From Candidatus Rothia avicola (GTDB taxonomy: Bacteria; Actinomycetota; Actinomycetes; Actinomycetales; Micrococcaceae), in the NCBI GenBank assembly GCA_019115985.1, contig DXCN01000058.1, positions 1-33,924 on the forward strand: a DNA stretch of 33,924 nt. The letters run 5' to 3'. Numbering within the stretch: position 1 is the first letter of the stretch; each line of letters starts with the position of its first letter. Below the pieces are notes generated by a model, which saw only the letters and a list, made by a program, of their open reading frames with translations, was not told the DNA's origin and did no database searches. Positions 25,446 through 32,759 of the stretch are shown here, piece by piece. Position numbers and translations under genes: made by a program.

Positions 25446-26651
25446 ATGGAACGCTCCTCACGAGCCAGAGCCAACGACCAGCAAGCTACCCCCATTTCGC
25501 TGGGGGCCGCCGTCCGCCGCATCCTGCGCCACAAAAACGTTGTGCTCATCAGCTCCCTCGTCTTCGCTGCCCTGGGTGCAGTCGCCGGCCTAGCCCTGCC
25601 CCACTCTTATGAGTCCAAGGCCGTCATCAATGTCACCCAGCCCAGCGCCAGCGCCGGTGGCCTGCGTGCTGCCCTCAACTCCATCGACATGGACACCGAA
25701 GAAGCCATCGCCTCTTCCAGGGTGGTTCTGCAGGCCGCAGCTGACGAGCTGGGTATGGACGTAGCCGACCTCAAAGACCAGGTCACCGCAGCGGGGCACT
25801 CCAATAGCACTATCCTCGATATCATCGTCAATGCCAAGGACCCCAAGGAGGCAGCAGATATCGCCAACACCGTTGCCCGCGCCTACCTGGCCCACCGCTC
25901 AGACACCCTGCGTGCCAGCCGAGAAGAGACCCGAAAGAACATCGACACTGTCTCTAACGGCATGGATAAGGCCCTCGTTGACCAGGCAATTCTGGCCCTA
26001 GAAGCAGCCTCTACCGACAGCGGTACCATCATTTCAGAGGCCCAGGTACCCGACGCCCCCTCAAACTTTAGCCTGGCACAGACCATCTTCATCGGTGGCG
26101 CTATGGGCCTGCTCATCGGCATCTTCGCAGCTTACGTTGTAGACCGCACTCACCGCACCCTGGGCTACTCAGAGCGCCTCTCAGAAATCTCAGGGGCCCC
26201 CGTCTCCATCATTGCCCGCGGCAACGAAAAGGAATCAGCAACCCAGCTGTTGCGCCGTATCGGCGTAGCAGACGGCCGCCTCAAGAACGCCGATCTGCGC
26301 GGTATCACTATCTTCTCCCCCACCCCCCGCACAGCAGCCTCGCTGACCTCCCTGCTCACCGGCGTCCTCACCGACAGCAACTACAGCATCGCCGACGCCG
26401 CTACCTTCAATGCCCTGGGCCTAGAGAACCTCAAGGACCATATCAAGCAGAACTCCCCCGTCATCATCGATGCCCCCGCGTCTGCCTCACCCTCAAAGGT
26501 CCTGCTTGCCGCCGACCATACCCGTGTGTTGCTGCTGCCCTTTACCTCAAAGAGCACCGTCAAGAGCGCCCAGCGACTCTTCGACGAGCTCACCCCGTCC
26601 AGCTCCACCCAGGTCATCCCCGTCTACTTCGACGCACCCACCCAGAAATAA
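25446..26651 (+). CDS. Wzz-like chain-length protein fused to a degenerate tyrosine-kinase-like domain
   Basis: The 401-residue protein has the two-helix layout of polysaccharide co-polymerases: TM1 at about 32-51, an extracytoplasmic helical region (52-210), a Pro-containing approach VPDAPSNFS, and TM2 at about 212-232. Such proteins set chain length together with Wzy. The cytoplasmic C-terminal domain (about 240-400) follows the plan of a BY-kinase (CpsD/Wzc). Where the P-loop GxxxxGK(S/T) should be, it has TIFSPTPRTAASL (288-300) with no lysine. The strand VIIDAPA (339-345) matches the Walker A' position. There is no terminal tyrosine cluster. It therefore looks like a pseudo-kinase. GGAAGGA before the ATG supports the start. 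Confidence 0.87.
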   Translation: MERSSRARANDQQATPISLGAAVRRILRHKNVVLISSLVFAALGAVAGLALPHSYESKAVINVTQPSASAGGLRAALNSIDMDTEEAIASSRVVLQAAADELGMDVADLKDQVTAAGHSNSTILDIIVNAKDPKEAADIANTVARAYLAHRSDTLRASREETRKNIDTVSNGMDKALVDQAILALEAASTDSGTIISEAQVPDAPSNFSLAQTIFIGGAMGLLIGIFAAYVVDRTHRTLGYSERLSEISGAPVSIIARGNEKESATQLLRRIGVADGRLKNADLRGITIFSPTPRTAASLTSLLTGVLTDSNYSIADAATFNALGLENLKDHIKQNSPVIIDAPASASPSKVLLAADHTRVLLLPFTSKSTVKSAQRLFDELTPSSSTQVIPVYFDAPTQK

Positions 26652-26657
26652 GCAGCC

Positions 26658-27107
26658 ATGAAAGTACTCCTCACCGCAAGCGCTGGCGGCCACCTGGCCC
26701 AGCTCATTGCCCTCGATAAATTCTGGAAAGAACACGACCGTGCCTGGGCCACCTTCGAGCTGCCCGAAGTTAAAGCTGCTCTAGAGGGCGAGCGCACCTA
26801 CTGGGTGCACTTCCCCACCACCCGCAACATTCCCAACGCTATTCGCAATATCGGGGTAGCCTGGCGGGTGCTCCGCAAGGAGCGGCCTGATGCGGTGGTC
26901 TCCACCGGAGCCGCGGTTGCTGTGCCCTTCTTTATCATCGCTAAGCTGCTGGGTATCAAGACCGTTTTTATCGAGGCCTACGACCGCATTACCATGCCCA
27001 CCCTCAGCGGCCGCATGTGCTACCCCATGAGCGACCTCTTTGTGGTGCAGTGGGATGAGCAGAAAAAGACCTTCCCCGAAGCCGTCAATATCGGCCATAT
27101 CCTTTAG
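26658..27107 (+). CDS. Alg14-like (PssD-type) glycosyltransferase membrane subunit
   Basis: The 149-residue protein matches the Alg14/PssD/CpsF family, the membrane-anchored half of a split GT28 enzyme. It has the N-terminal motif TASAGGHLAQL (residues 6-16), the central STGAAVAVPFFIIAKLLG hydrophobic segment, and the FIEAYDR strand typical of the family. It recruits the catalytic partner encoded immediately downstream. It starts six bases after the Wzz-like stop, without a clear ribosome site. In eukaryotes the Alg13/Alg14 pair adds the second GlcNAc to the dolichol carrier; in streptococcal capsule loci the equivalent pair adds the second sugar, often galactose or glucose. The sugar here is not predictable. 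Confidence 0.92.
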   Translation: MKVLLTASAGGHLAQLIALDKFWKEHDRAWATFELPEVKAALEGERTYWVHFPTTRNIPNAIRNIGVAWRVLRKERPDAVVSTGAAVAVPFFIIAKLLGIKTVFIEAYDRITMPTLSGRMCYPMSDLFVVQWDEQKKTFPEAVNIGHIL

Positions 27108-27116
27108 GAGGCTGCC

Positions 27117-27713
27117 ATGATAGAAATACCTCGCCCCGATGTCGCCCCGGCTAAGGCCTACGATCTGGTGGTGTCTCTGGGCACCGACCATCACCACTTT
27201 GGCCGGCTGATTCAGTGGGTTGATGCTTACCTGGCAGATCGGCCAGAGGTTACTGCCCTGGTACAGCATGGTTTCACCGCTCCTCCCCAGCATGCGGACG
27301 CCGTCGAGCGCATGCCCCGGGCCGACCTGCTCGACCTTTACCGGACTGCCAAGGTGGTGCTGGTTCAAGGTGGCCCGGGCTCAATTCTCGATGCCCGTGA
27401 GGTCGGGGCTATTCCCCTGGCTGTGCCGCGTGTGGCTGAGTTCGATGAGGTCGTTGATAACCACCAGGTCGAGTTCTCCCGGGTCATGGAGACCCACGGT
27501 GAGGCTATCGTTGTTACCAGCCCCGAAGACCTGAGAAACAAGCTGGACGCGGCCTTTGCCGACCCCGGTTCGCTCCGGGGCACCTACCGGGTGCCCGGTA
27601 GCGACCAGGCCTCAGATAACCTCTCAGCCGAACTAGAGGCGCTGGGCACAGCCTATAACAGCGGTTTCATCCGCCGGACCGCCCAGATTATTGCCGGATT
27701 GCGTTCTCAGTAA
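27117..27713 (+). CDS. Alg13-like (PssE-type) glycosyltransferase catalytic subunit
   Basis: The 198-residue cytoplasmic protein corresponds to the C-terminal half of GT28 enzymes such as MurG. Landmarks are VVSLGTDHHHFGRL (about 16-29), the segment LYRTAKVVLVQGGPGSILDA with the nucleotide-sugar-binding glycine-rich turn, and PLAVPRVAEFDEVVDNHQ, the family's PRxxxxxEhxDNHQ motif. It pairs with the Alg14-like protein to form one active glycosyltransferase. The ribosome site AGGAGG overlaps the stop codon of the preceding gene, giving tight coupling. It is the last gene of the polysaccharide operon; the protein is longer than streptococcal PssE, with about 30 extra C-terminal residues. Confidence 0.92.
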   Translation: MIEIPRPDVAPAKAYDLVVSLGTDHHHFGRLIQWVDAYLADRPEVTALVQHGFTAPPQHADAVERMPRADLLDLYRTAKVVLVQGGPGSILDAREVGAIPLAVPRVAEFDEVVDNHQVEFSRVMETHGEAIVVTSPEDLRNKLDAAFADPGSLRGTYRVPGSDQASDNLSAELEALGTAYNSGFIRRTAQIIAGLRSQ

Positions 27714-27803
27714 GCAAGGCTGCTCCGCGCTTTCGCGCCCCTCAAGCACACCCCGTAGAATAGGGCACGATACCTTTATCACCGCCCCTGAAAGAGAGAG
27801 CCC

Positions 27804-28310
27804 ATGGCTGTTCAGAGTTCAACCACTATCAACGCTTCTGTCGACAACGTCATCCGTGCCTTTGCCGATGAGAACTTCGCTCGCTTCGCCAGCGAAAAGG
27901 TCCGTATCTCCTTCGAGTCCTTCTCTGTTGATGGCGACCCCGCCGGCGCTTTCACCGCCACCACCGTGCGCGCTATCCCCGCAGACCGCATTCCCGATAT
28001 GGCGAAGAAGCTCCCCGGCGTATCCAACGGTGTGACTGTTTCTCAGGTTGACCGTGTCTCAGCTCCCGCAGCAGACGGCTCCCGCACCGTAGTTTCTGAG
28101 GTGACCGTTAAGGGTATCCCCGTTACCGGTAATGCGACCCAGACCCTAACTCCCGCTGGCGAGACCACCGAGGTTAAGGTCGACGGCGAGGTCAAGTGCT
28201 CCATCCCCCTGGTTGGTAAGAAGATTGCTGCTGCCGCTGAGCCCCAGATTGGCCGTGTTTTCTCCGCCCTGGGTACCAGCGCCGAAGAGTACATTAAGGC
28301 TAACTACTAA
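27804..28310 (+). CDS. DUF2505 family protein (SRPBCC-like fold)
   Basis: The 168-residue protein fits the actinobacterial DUF2505 family, thought to adopt a START/SRPBCC-type lipid-binding-like fold. It begins with a helix-strand segment typical of that fold (SSTTINASVDNVIRAFADEN), continues with alternating beta strands, has the family-like segment EVKCSIPLVGKKIAAAAEPQ, and ends in a long C-terminal helix reaching to the last residue. No catalytic residues are known for the family. AGAGAG lies seven bases before the ATG. It lies 90 bases after the Alg13-like gene and is followed by a strong terminator. A housekeeping role is likely because the family is widespread in the phylum, but no function is established. 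Confidence 0.85.
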   Translation: MAVQSSTTINASVDNVIRAFADENFARFASEKVRISFESFSVDGDPAGAFTATTVRAIPADRIPDMAKKLPGVSNGVTVSQVDRVSAPAADGSRTVVSEVTVKGIPVTGNATQTLTPAGETTEVKVDGEVKCSIPLVGKKIAAAAEPQIGRVFSALGTSAEEYIKANY

Positions 28311-28326
28311 GAGTCTCTAGATACCC

Positions 28327-28379
28327 AGGACGCCCCGCCCTCCGCTCCCCTTTCAAGGGGAAGGAGGGCGGGGCGTCCT
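28327..28379. terminator. Nested hairpin terminator between convergent genes
   Basis: A perfect 17-bp pair, AGGACGCCCCGCCCTCC (28327-28343) and GGAGGGCGGGGCGTCCT (28363-28379), encloses a second stem, TCCCCTT/AAGGGGA. It separates the DUF2505 gene from the convergent cytidylyltransferase gene. On the plus strand it is followed by TCGTTATG, on the minus strand by GGGTATC, so neither side has a strong T-tract, but the stem is very stable. Confidence 0.8.
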
Positions 28380-28416
28380 TCGTTATGTCTGAGCTTCGCC
28401 CTAGGGCAGGAAGCAG

Positions 28417-28851
28417 TTATGCAGCAGCTACTACCGGGGTGTTGAGCGCTTCGAGGGCCGCCCGCAGCTTGGTGCTGGAGGTATGGGCGGTGTAGGGGAA
28501 GTAGACTACCTTCACGCCGACCTCAGCGAAGCGGTTTTCTAGGTCGATACCGCGCGGGGTGCCCTTCCAGTCGTCGCCCTTGAAGAAAGTATTGAAGCGC
28601 ACCTGCTCCCAGGTTTCGAGCTTGTCGACCACGGTTTCAGCCCGGACTTCGTCGACAAAATCGATGTGGGAGACGATTTCCATACGTTCAGCCAGGGGCA
28701 CGATGGGCTTACGGCCCTTGGTGAGTTCTAACATTTCGTCGGAGACCACTCCGGCGATGAGATAGTCACAGTTCCTCTTGGCCTGGCGCAGAATATTGAG
28801 GTGGCCGACGTGGAAAAGGTCGAAGGCGCCGGCGGCATAGCCGATGTTCAT
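28417..28851 (-). CDS. tagD: Glycerol-3-phosphate cytidylyltransferase-like protein (TagD family)
   Basis: The 144-residue nucleotidyltransferase has the HxGH motif in GAFDLFHVGHLNIL (residues 8-21) and the FFKGDDWKGTPRG segment that matches TagD-type enzymes. TagD makes CDP-glycerol from CTP and glycerol 3-phosphate for teichoic acids and glycerol-phosphate decorations. The ATG at 28851 is preferred: GGGGGA lies three bases upstream and the homology starts at MNIGYAAGAFDLF; an in-frame start far upstream (29136) would add non-homologous sequence antisense to other features. The usual C-terminal signature RTEGISTT is replaced by HTSSTKLR, so another substrate (ethanolamine phosphate or a heptose-like phosphate) cannot be ruled out. 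It lies near the polysaccharide operon but on the other strand, as a single gene. Confidence 0.87.
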   Translation of the reverse strand: MNIGYAAGAFDLFHVGHLNILRQAKRNCDYLIAGVVSDEMLELTKGRKPIVPLAERMEIVSHIDFVDEVRAETVVDKLETWEQVRFNTFFKGDDWKGTPRGIDLENRFAEVGVKVVYFPYTAHTSSTKLRAALEALNTPVVAAA

Positions 28852-28910
28852 GGGTCCCCCAGGTGTGTGTGGGCGCGGTGCGAGCGCGCTAGTACGGGTG
28901 TGTTTGTCTT

Positions 28911-28925
28911 TTAACCCTACGTTAA
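28911..28925. promoter_or_regulatory. Inverted repeat upstream of tagD
   Basis: TTAAC-CCTAC-GTTAA forms a dyad with 5-bp arms about 60 bases before the tagD start. On the minus strand it includes CTTAAC and TAGGGT, which could serve as promoter elements. It may be an operator. Confidence 0.35.
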
Positions 28926-29004
28926 GGTTCGGGGCAGGGTAAGGACGCAGCCGGGGGCACTTTGGGGGACACCCCAGGTCAGAGCGTGGTTGGGGGTAAC
29001 AGGA

Positions 29005-29048
29005 AACCCACCCCCTTGTACCCAGCGGGCGGACGCTGGAGGTGGGTT
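29005..29048 (-). terminator. Terminator of the sufS-sufU operon
   Basis: Outer arms AACCCACC (29005-29012) and GGTGGGTT (29041-29048) enclose an inner stem CCAGCG/CGCTGG (29022-29027, 29034-29039). Read on the minus strand it follows the sufU stop by about 30 bases and is followed by TTCCTGTT. Confidence 0.75.
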
Positions 29049-29078
29049 CTGCGCACTGAGCTGGGATTTTATGCCGGG

Positions 29079-29534
29079 TTAGGCAGCTGCTTCTTTGGTG
29101 GCTTCTTCGGCTGCTACCCAGGAGAGCATGGCGCATTTCACGCGGGCTACGAACTTGGAGACGCCGGCGAAGGCGGCGGCATCGCCGAGGACCTCTTCGT
29201 CGGGCTCGATTTGGCCGCGGGAGCGGAGCATTTCGCGGAAGTCGTCGACGAGCTGCTGGAATTCCTGGGTGCTCATGCCGGGGGCCATTTCTGAGAGTAC
29301 GGAGGCTGCGGCCATAGAGATGGAGCAGCCGTCGCCCTCCCAGGAGATGGAGTCGATGGTGTTCCCATCGTCGTTGAGGATGACCCGTAGGTTGATTTCG
29401 TCGCCGCAGGTGGGGTTGTACTGGTGGTTGGTTGCGGCGCGGGTTCCGTCCGCAGGGTCGATAAGGCCCTCGCCGGAGCGCTGCTTGGAGTGTTCCAGAA
29501 TGATTTGCTGGTAGAGCTGTTCAAGGCCGCTCAT
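29079..29534 (-). CDS. sufU: SufU iron-sulfur cluster assembly scaffold / sulfurtransferase
   Basis: The 151-residue protein is a SufU/IscU-fold protein. In Gram-positive bacteria SufU binds zinc and accepts sulfur from SufS for transfer to the SufBCD scaffold. Conserved ligands are visible: C43 and D45 in NPTCGDE, C70 in GDGCSIS, and C134 in RVKCAMLSW. The region between about residues 85 and 115, longer than in E. coli IscU, is the insertion typical of SufU. AAGGAT lies eight bases before the ATG. It is downstream of sufS with a 46-base gap, so the two should be co-transcribed. The small Ala/Glu-rich tail is unremarkable. Confidence 0.95.
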   Translation of the reverse strand: MSGLEQLYQQIILEHSKQRSGEGLIDPADGTRAATNHQYNPTCGDEINLRVILNDDGNTIDSISWEGDGCSISMAAASVLSEMAPGMSTQEFQQLVDDFREMLRSRGQIEPDEEVLGDAAAFAGVSKFVARVKCAMLSWVAAEEATKEAAA

Positions 29535-29580
29535 AGTCGGTATCCTTCTTTCACGGTGTGGTGGCTAGTTGCGCTTATCT

Positions 29581-30888
29581 TTAGTCGGCGTAGCCGAAGT
29601 AGCGGCGCACCTTAGCGAGTTCTTCGATGAAGCGTTCTACATCGTCGGTGGTGTTGTAGATGTAGGCGCTGGCGCGGGTTGAGGCGGTGATGCCAAGAGC
29701 CCGGTGTAGGGGCTGGGCGCAGTGGTGGCCCACGCGCACGGCGATGCCTTTTTCGTCGAGAAGCTGGCCGACGTCGTGGGGGTGCACGCCTTCGACGTGT
29801 ACCGAGGTGAGTCCGGCTCGGGGCTGGCCTGCTGCCGGGCCGATGAGGCGGACGCCGGGGATTGAGCTTACGCCGTCGGCAAGGAGCTGGCCGAGCTTGG
29901 ATTCCCAGGCGTGGACCTGCTCCATACCCAGGTGCTGGAGGTAGCGTACGGCTTCGGCCCAGGCTACGGCCTGGGAGACCCGCTGGGTTCCTGCCTCGAA
30001 TTTGATGGGGGCGGGCATCCATTCGGCTTCGGTCATGGTGACCTTGGTAATCATGGAGCCGCCGGTGAGGAAGGGGGGCATAGCTTCAAGCAGCTCATTT
30101 CGGCCGTAGAGGGCTCCGATACCGGTGGGAGCGAGCATCTTGTGGGCAGAGAAGGCTGCGAAGTCCACGCCGAGTTTTTTCACGTCAACGGGCATGTGGG
30201 GCACTGACTGGCAGGCATCCAGGACGGTGAGAGCCCCGACCTTTTGGGCGAGTGAGACCATGAAGTCAACGTCAGTAATAGAGCCTGCCACGTTCGAGAC
30301 GTGGGTAAAGGCTAGCACACGGGTGCGGTCGGTGACGATAGACTCGGCAGCTTCGTAGTCGATGAGGCCCTCATCGGTGACGGGGATGTAGCGTAGGGTG
30401 GCGCCGGTACGGGCCGCCAGAATCTGCCAGGGAATGACGTTGGCGTGGTGTTCCTGCTCGGTGGTGACGATTTCATCGCCCTCCCCCAGCGCAAAGCGGG
30501 CGGCGGCGTCCCCACCGATTCCGGCGGATGCGTTGCCGAAGGAGTAGGTGAGCAGGTTGAGGGCTTCGGTGGCGTTGGAGGTCCAGACCAGCTCGTTCTC
30601 GGCGGCACCGACGAAGGAGGCGACGGTGCGGCGGGCATCCTCGAAGGCGTCGGTGGCGTCGACGGCGAGGGTGTGGGCGCCGCGGTGGACGGCTGAGTTC
30701 GCGCCGAGGTAGTAGTTGCGTTCGGCGTCGAGGACCTGGAGGGGGTTTTGGCTGGTGGCTCCGGTGTCGAGGTAGGCCAGGGGGTGCCCGTTGACCTGGC
30801 GGCTGAGGATGGGGTAGTCCTTGCGCAGGTCGGTGACGAGTTCGTTGGTGAGCTCTGCTCCGGCGGGGGTGCGGTAGCTGCTGGCCAC
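29581..30888 (-). CDS. sufS: SufS-type cysteine desulfurase
   Basis: SufS is a PLP enzyme that takes sulfur from cysteine for iron-sulfur cluster assembly, leaving alanine. The 435-residue protein has the fold-type I landmarks: SNATEALNLL near the phosphate-binding site, a TEQEHHANVIPWQ motif, the Schiff-base lysine in FSAHKMLAPTG (K250), and the persulfide cysteine in RVGHHCAQPLH (C390) on a short group II loop. Start at GTG 30888 is supported by GGAAAGG a few bases upstream; it gives an N-terminal extension of about 15 residues relative to E. coli SufS. Its partner SufU follows. The sufB, sufC and sufD genes, usual neighbours in actinobacteria, are not in the window. Confidence 0.95.
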   Translation of the reverse strand: MASSYRTPAGAELTNELVTDLRKDYPILSRQVNGHPLAYLDTGATSQNPLQVLDAERNYYLGANSAVHRGAHTLAVDATDAFEDARRTVASFVGAAENELVWTSNATEALNLLTYSFGNASAGIGGDAAARFALGEGDEIVTTEQEHHANVIPWQILAARTGATLRYIPVTDEGLIDYEAAESIVTDRTRVLAFTHVSNVAGSITDVDFMVSLAQKVGALTVLDACQSVPHMPVDVKKLGVDFAAFSAHKMLAPTGIGALYGRNELLEAMPPFLTGGSMITKVTMTEAEWMPAPIKFEAGTQRVSQAVAWAEAVRYLQHLGMEQVHAWESKLGQLLADGVSSIPGVRLIGPAAGQPRAGLTSVHVEGVHPHDVGQLLDEKGIAVRVGHHCAQPLHRALGITASTRASAYIYNTTDDVERFIEELAKVRRYFGYAD

Positions 30889-31018
30889 TGTCTTTGCCTT
30901 TCCGTTGGGTACGCCTGGTATAACGGCATGTTTTTCTAGCCTATTCCCTGCCGGGCGGAATTGGTAGTTAGGGTACGCTATACAGCTTTCCTACCAGCCA
31001 GAAACCCCGCCGCCCGTC

Positions 31019-31603
31019 TTAGGAAGCTGCATGGTAGCGCTGTTGGGCAGCCAGCAGCCCCTCTTTAATTAGCATTTCGGTGGCGTCTGCTGCATTAGAA
31101 ATGAGGAAGGGCAGATCCTTCTTCTCTGCGGTTGTAAAAGGCTTCAGCACAAAATCAGCGGTCTGCATCTGCCCCGGCGGGCGGCCAATACCCGTGCGCA
31201 CCCGGTAGTAGTTCTTGGTCCCCAGAGCCTTGGTGATATCGCGCAGCCCGTTGTGGCCTCCCTCTCCCCCACCAATCTTTAGTTTGATGGAGTCAAAAGG
31301 AATATCGAGCTCATCGTGCACCACAATGATCTTTTCAGGGGCAATACCGTAGAACTGAGCCAGCGCAGATACAGGACCGCCCGATACGTTCATGTAGGTC
31401 AGGGGCTTAGCTAACACGACTTTCGCGCCCCCCACACCGAGGCGTCCTTCGAGAACCTGGGCACGGGCCTTGCCGTGCTTCTTGAAGTTGCCGCCAACGG
31501 TGTTCGCCAATTCATCGAGCACCATCTGCCCGATGTTGTGACGGGTTGCTGCGTACTCGGGGCCGGGGTTACCCAGACCTACGATCAGCCATGCATCTGA
31601 CAT
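31019..31603 (-). CDS. pth: Peptidyl-tRNA hydrolase
   Basis: Pth releases tRNA from peptidyl-tRNAs dropped by stalled ribosomes. The 194-residue enzyme has the complete active site: N12 in LGNPGPEY, the catalytic H22 in TRHNIG, N72 in TYMNVSGG, D97 in VHDELD, and N118 in GGHNGLRD. The ATG at 31603 is chosen because AGGAAAGG precedes it and the conserved N-terminus begins at [14 protein letters not shown]; the open frame extending 26 codons upstream crosses the rplY terminator. It lies downstream of rplY in the usual actinobacterial order rplY-pth, but a terminator between them suggests a separate promoter. Confidence 0.97.
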   Translation of the reverse strand: MSDAWLIVGLGNPGPEYAATRHNIGQMVLDELANTVGGNFKKHGKARAQVLEGRLGVGGAKVVLAKPLTYMNVSGGPVSALAQFYGIAPEKIIVVHDELDIPFDSIKLKIGGGEGGHNGLRDITKALGTKNYYRVRTGIGRPPGQMQTADFVLKPFTTAEKKDLPFLISNAADATEMLIKEGLLAAQQRYHAAS

Positions 31604-31664
31604 ATTTTCGCCTTTCCTACGGCGCAAGAATGCGGTAAGCATACAAAAAGTGTAGCGAGTCAAG

Positions 31665-31700
31665 AAGGCCCGCACCGTCATTGACTACGGTACGGGCCTT
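31665..31700 (-). terminator. Terminator between rplY and pth
   Basis: Arms AAGGCCCGCACCGT (31665-31678) and ACGGTACGGGCCTT (31687-31700) pair with a single mismatch around CATTGACT. On the minus strand the stem follows the rplY stop by about 27 bases and is followed by CTTGACTCG, so the T-tract is short. It may be partial, allowing read-through into pth. Confidence 0.7.
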
Positions 31701-31726
31701 ATAAAGGGATGAGATAGCTATAGAGC

Positions 31727-32350
31727 TTACTTAGCTTCGTCTACCTGAGCGTCAGCTTCTGCGCCCTCGGGAGCGTTTTCGCCTTCTTCGCCGGTCTCGG
31801 GTACGTCGAGTTCCTCGGGCTCTGAGATGTTGACAACCAGCAGTTCTACGTCTGCTACGAGGGTAACGCCGGCGGGCAGTTCAACGTCGGAAGCGTGAAC
31901 GTGAGCGCCTGCTTCGCGGCCTTCGATGTTAACAACGAGAGCTTCGGGTGCCTTCAGGGCGTCTGCTTCAACGAGCAGGACGGTTTCTTCCTGGTTTGCA
32001 ACGGCGCCAACGGCGGGCTCGCCTTCAACGTGTACGGGGACCTCGATTTCAACGCGCTCGCCACGCTTAACGGTCAGCAGGTCGATGTGCTGCAGTTCGG
32101 GGCGGATGGGGTGGCGCTGGATGTCCTTGATCATGGCCAGGTGTGAGTCACCTTCGATGTCCAGTTCGAGGATTGCGTTGGGGACGCGGGCTGCCAGGGT
32201 GGTTGCGTGACCGGGCAGTACGACGTGCTTGGGCTCTTCACCGTGGCCGTAGATGACGGCGGGGATGTCACCTGCCATACGGATGCGGCGGGCGTAGCCC
32301 TTACCGAAGTCGGTGCGGACAGTTGCGGAAATCTTGATGGTCTCTGACAT
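31727..32350 (-). CDS. rplY: Large ribosomal subunit protein bL25 (general stress protein Ctc type)
   Basis: bL25 binds 5S rRNA in the large ribosomal subunit. The 207-residue protein is the long Ctc form: an N-terminal 5S-binding domain (residues 1-95: FGKGYARRIRMAGDIPAVIY and IKDIQRHPIRPELQHIDLL) and a C-terminal TL5-like beta domain (96-185), ending in a Glu/Ala/Asp-rich acidic tail. The ATG at 32350 has AAGGA eight bases upstream. ATGs at 32359 and beyond are in frame but overlap this ribosome site. In relatives the gene follows prs and glmU; here a glycosyltransferase of different composition lies upstream instead. Confidence 0.96.
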   Translation of the reverse strand: MSETIKISATVRTDFGKGYARRIRMAGDIPAVIYGHGEEPKHVVLPGHATTLAARVPNAILELDIEGDSHLAMIKDIQRHPIRPELQHIDLLTVKRGERVEIEVPVHVEGEPAVGAVANQEETVLLVEADALKAPEALVVNIEGREAGAHVHASDVELPAGVTLVADVELLVVNISEPEELDVPETGEEGENAPEGAEADAQVDEAK

Positions 32351-32759
32351 GAGGGCCATCCTTTCTGTGGTTAGTTGTCGATGCGCCAAGTGGTGTAGTG
32401 AACTGGCGCCAGAAATCGCTTTCTAACCAGCCACCGTCAGTTCCGGACCTACCGGGGTTTCCCACCGGCATTCCACTGCCTTGGCTTGCTACCCGCCAAG
32501 CGGGCAACTGTTTAAGTATGCCCGATACGCGGGGGCTTAAGCAAGGAACGTAAGAACAATACATGCTCCCTCACGCTCAACTATCGGCCACAGGTATTTG
32601 GGTAGCCCATAAGAGAGCTGAGCATTTTCCCTTTGTAATCCTTATTATTCCATTGGACGCCCCAGGAATTCCAGTAAAGACCATGTACGCTATCGATCTA
32701 GGTAATCCGCCCCTAGGAGGCTGTTCCAGATTCTTTATTGGAGAAAATTTTTTCATGGT
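32351..32759. other. Long non-coding gap upstream of rplY
   Basis: These 409 bases lack a supportable gene. The half near rplY is GC-rich and carries small stems: the palindrome CTGGCGCCAG (32403-32412), the hairpin CCCGC-CAA-GCGGG (32492-32504), and an outer pair CTTGCT/AGCAAG (32485-32490, 32540-32545) that would enclose it. These could belong to a structured 5' leader of the rplY mRNA. From about 32560 the composition shifts to AT-rich, and the sequence there shows no features beyond a short unsupported ORF. No tRNA signature was found. Confidence 0.5.

Noticed and set aside
28852-29136. 95-codon N-terminal extension of the tagD frame
   Set aside because: The extension crosses the sufU terminator and the sufU 3' end on the same strand, and the family's N-terminus begins at the ATG at 28851.
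30312-30929. 205-residue minus-strand frame overlapping sufS
   Set aside because: It is a Pro/Thr/Ser-rich shadow of sufS with no ribosome site or family match.
32400-32560. Possible tRNA gene upstream of rplY
   Set aside because: No T-arm GTTCGA-type sequence or cloverleaf could be fitted on either strand.
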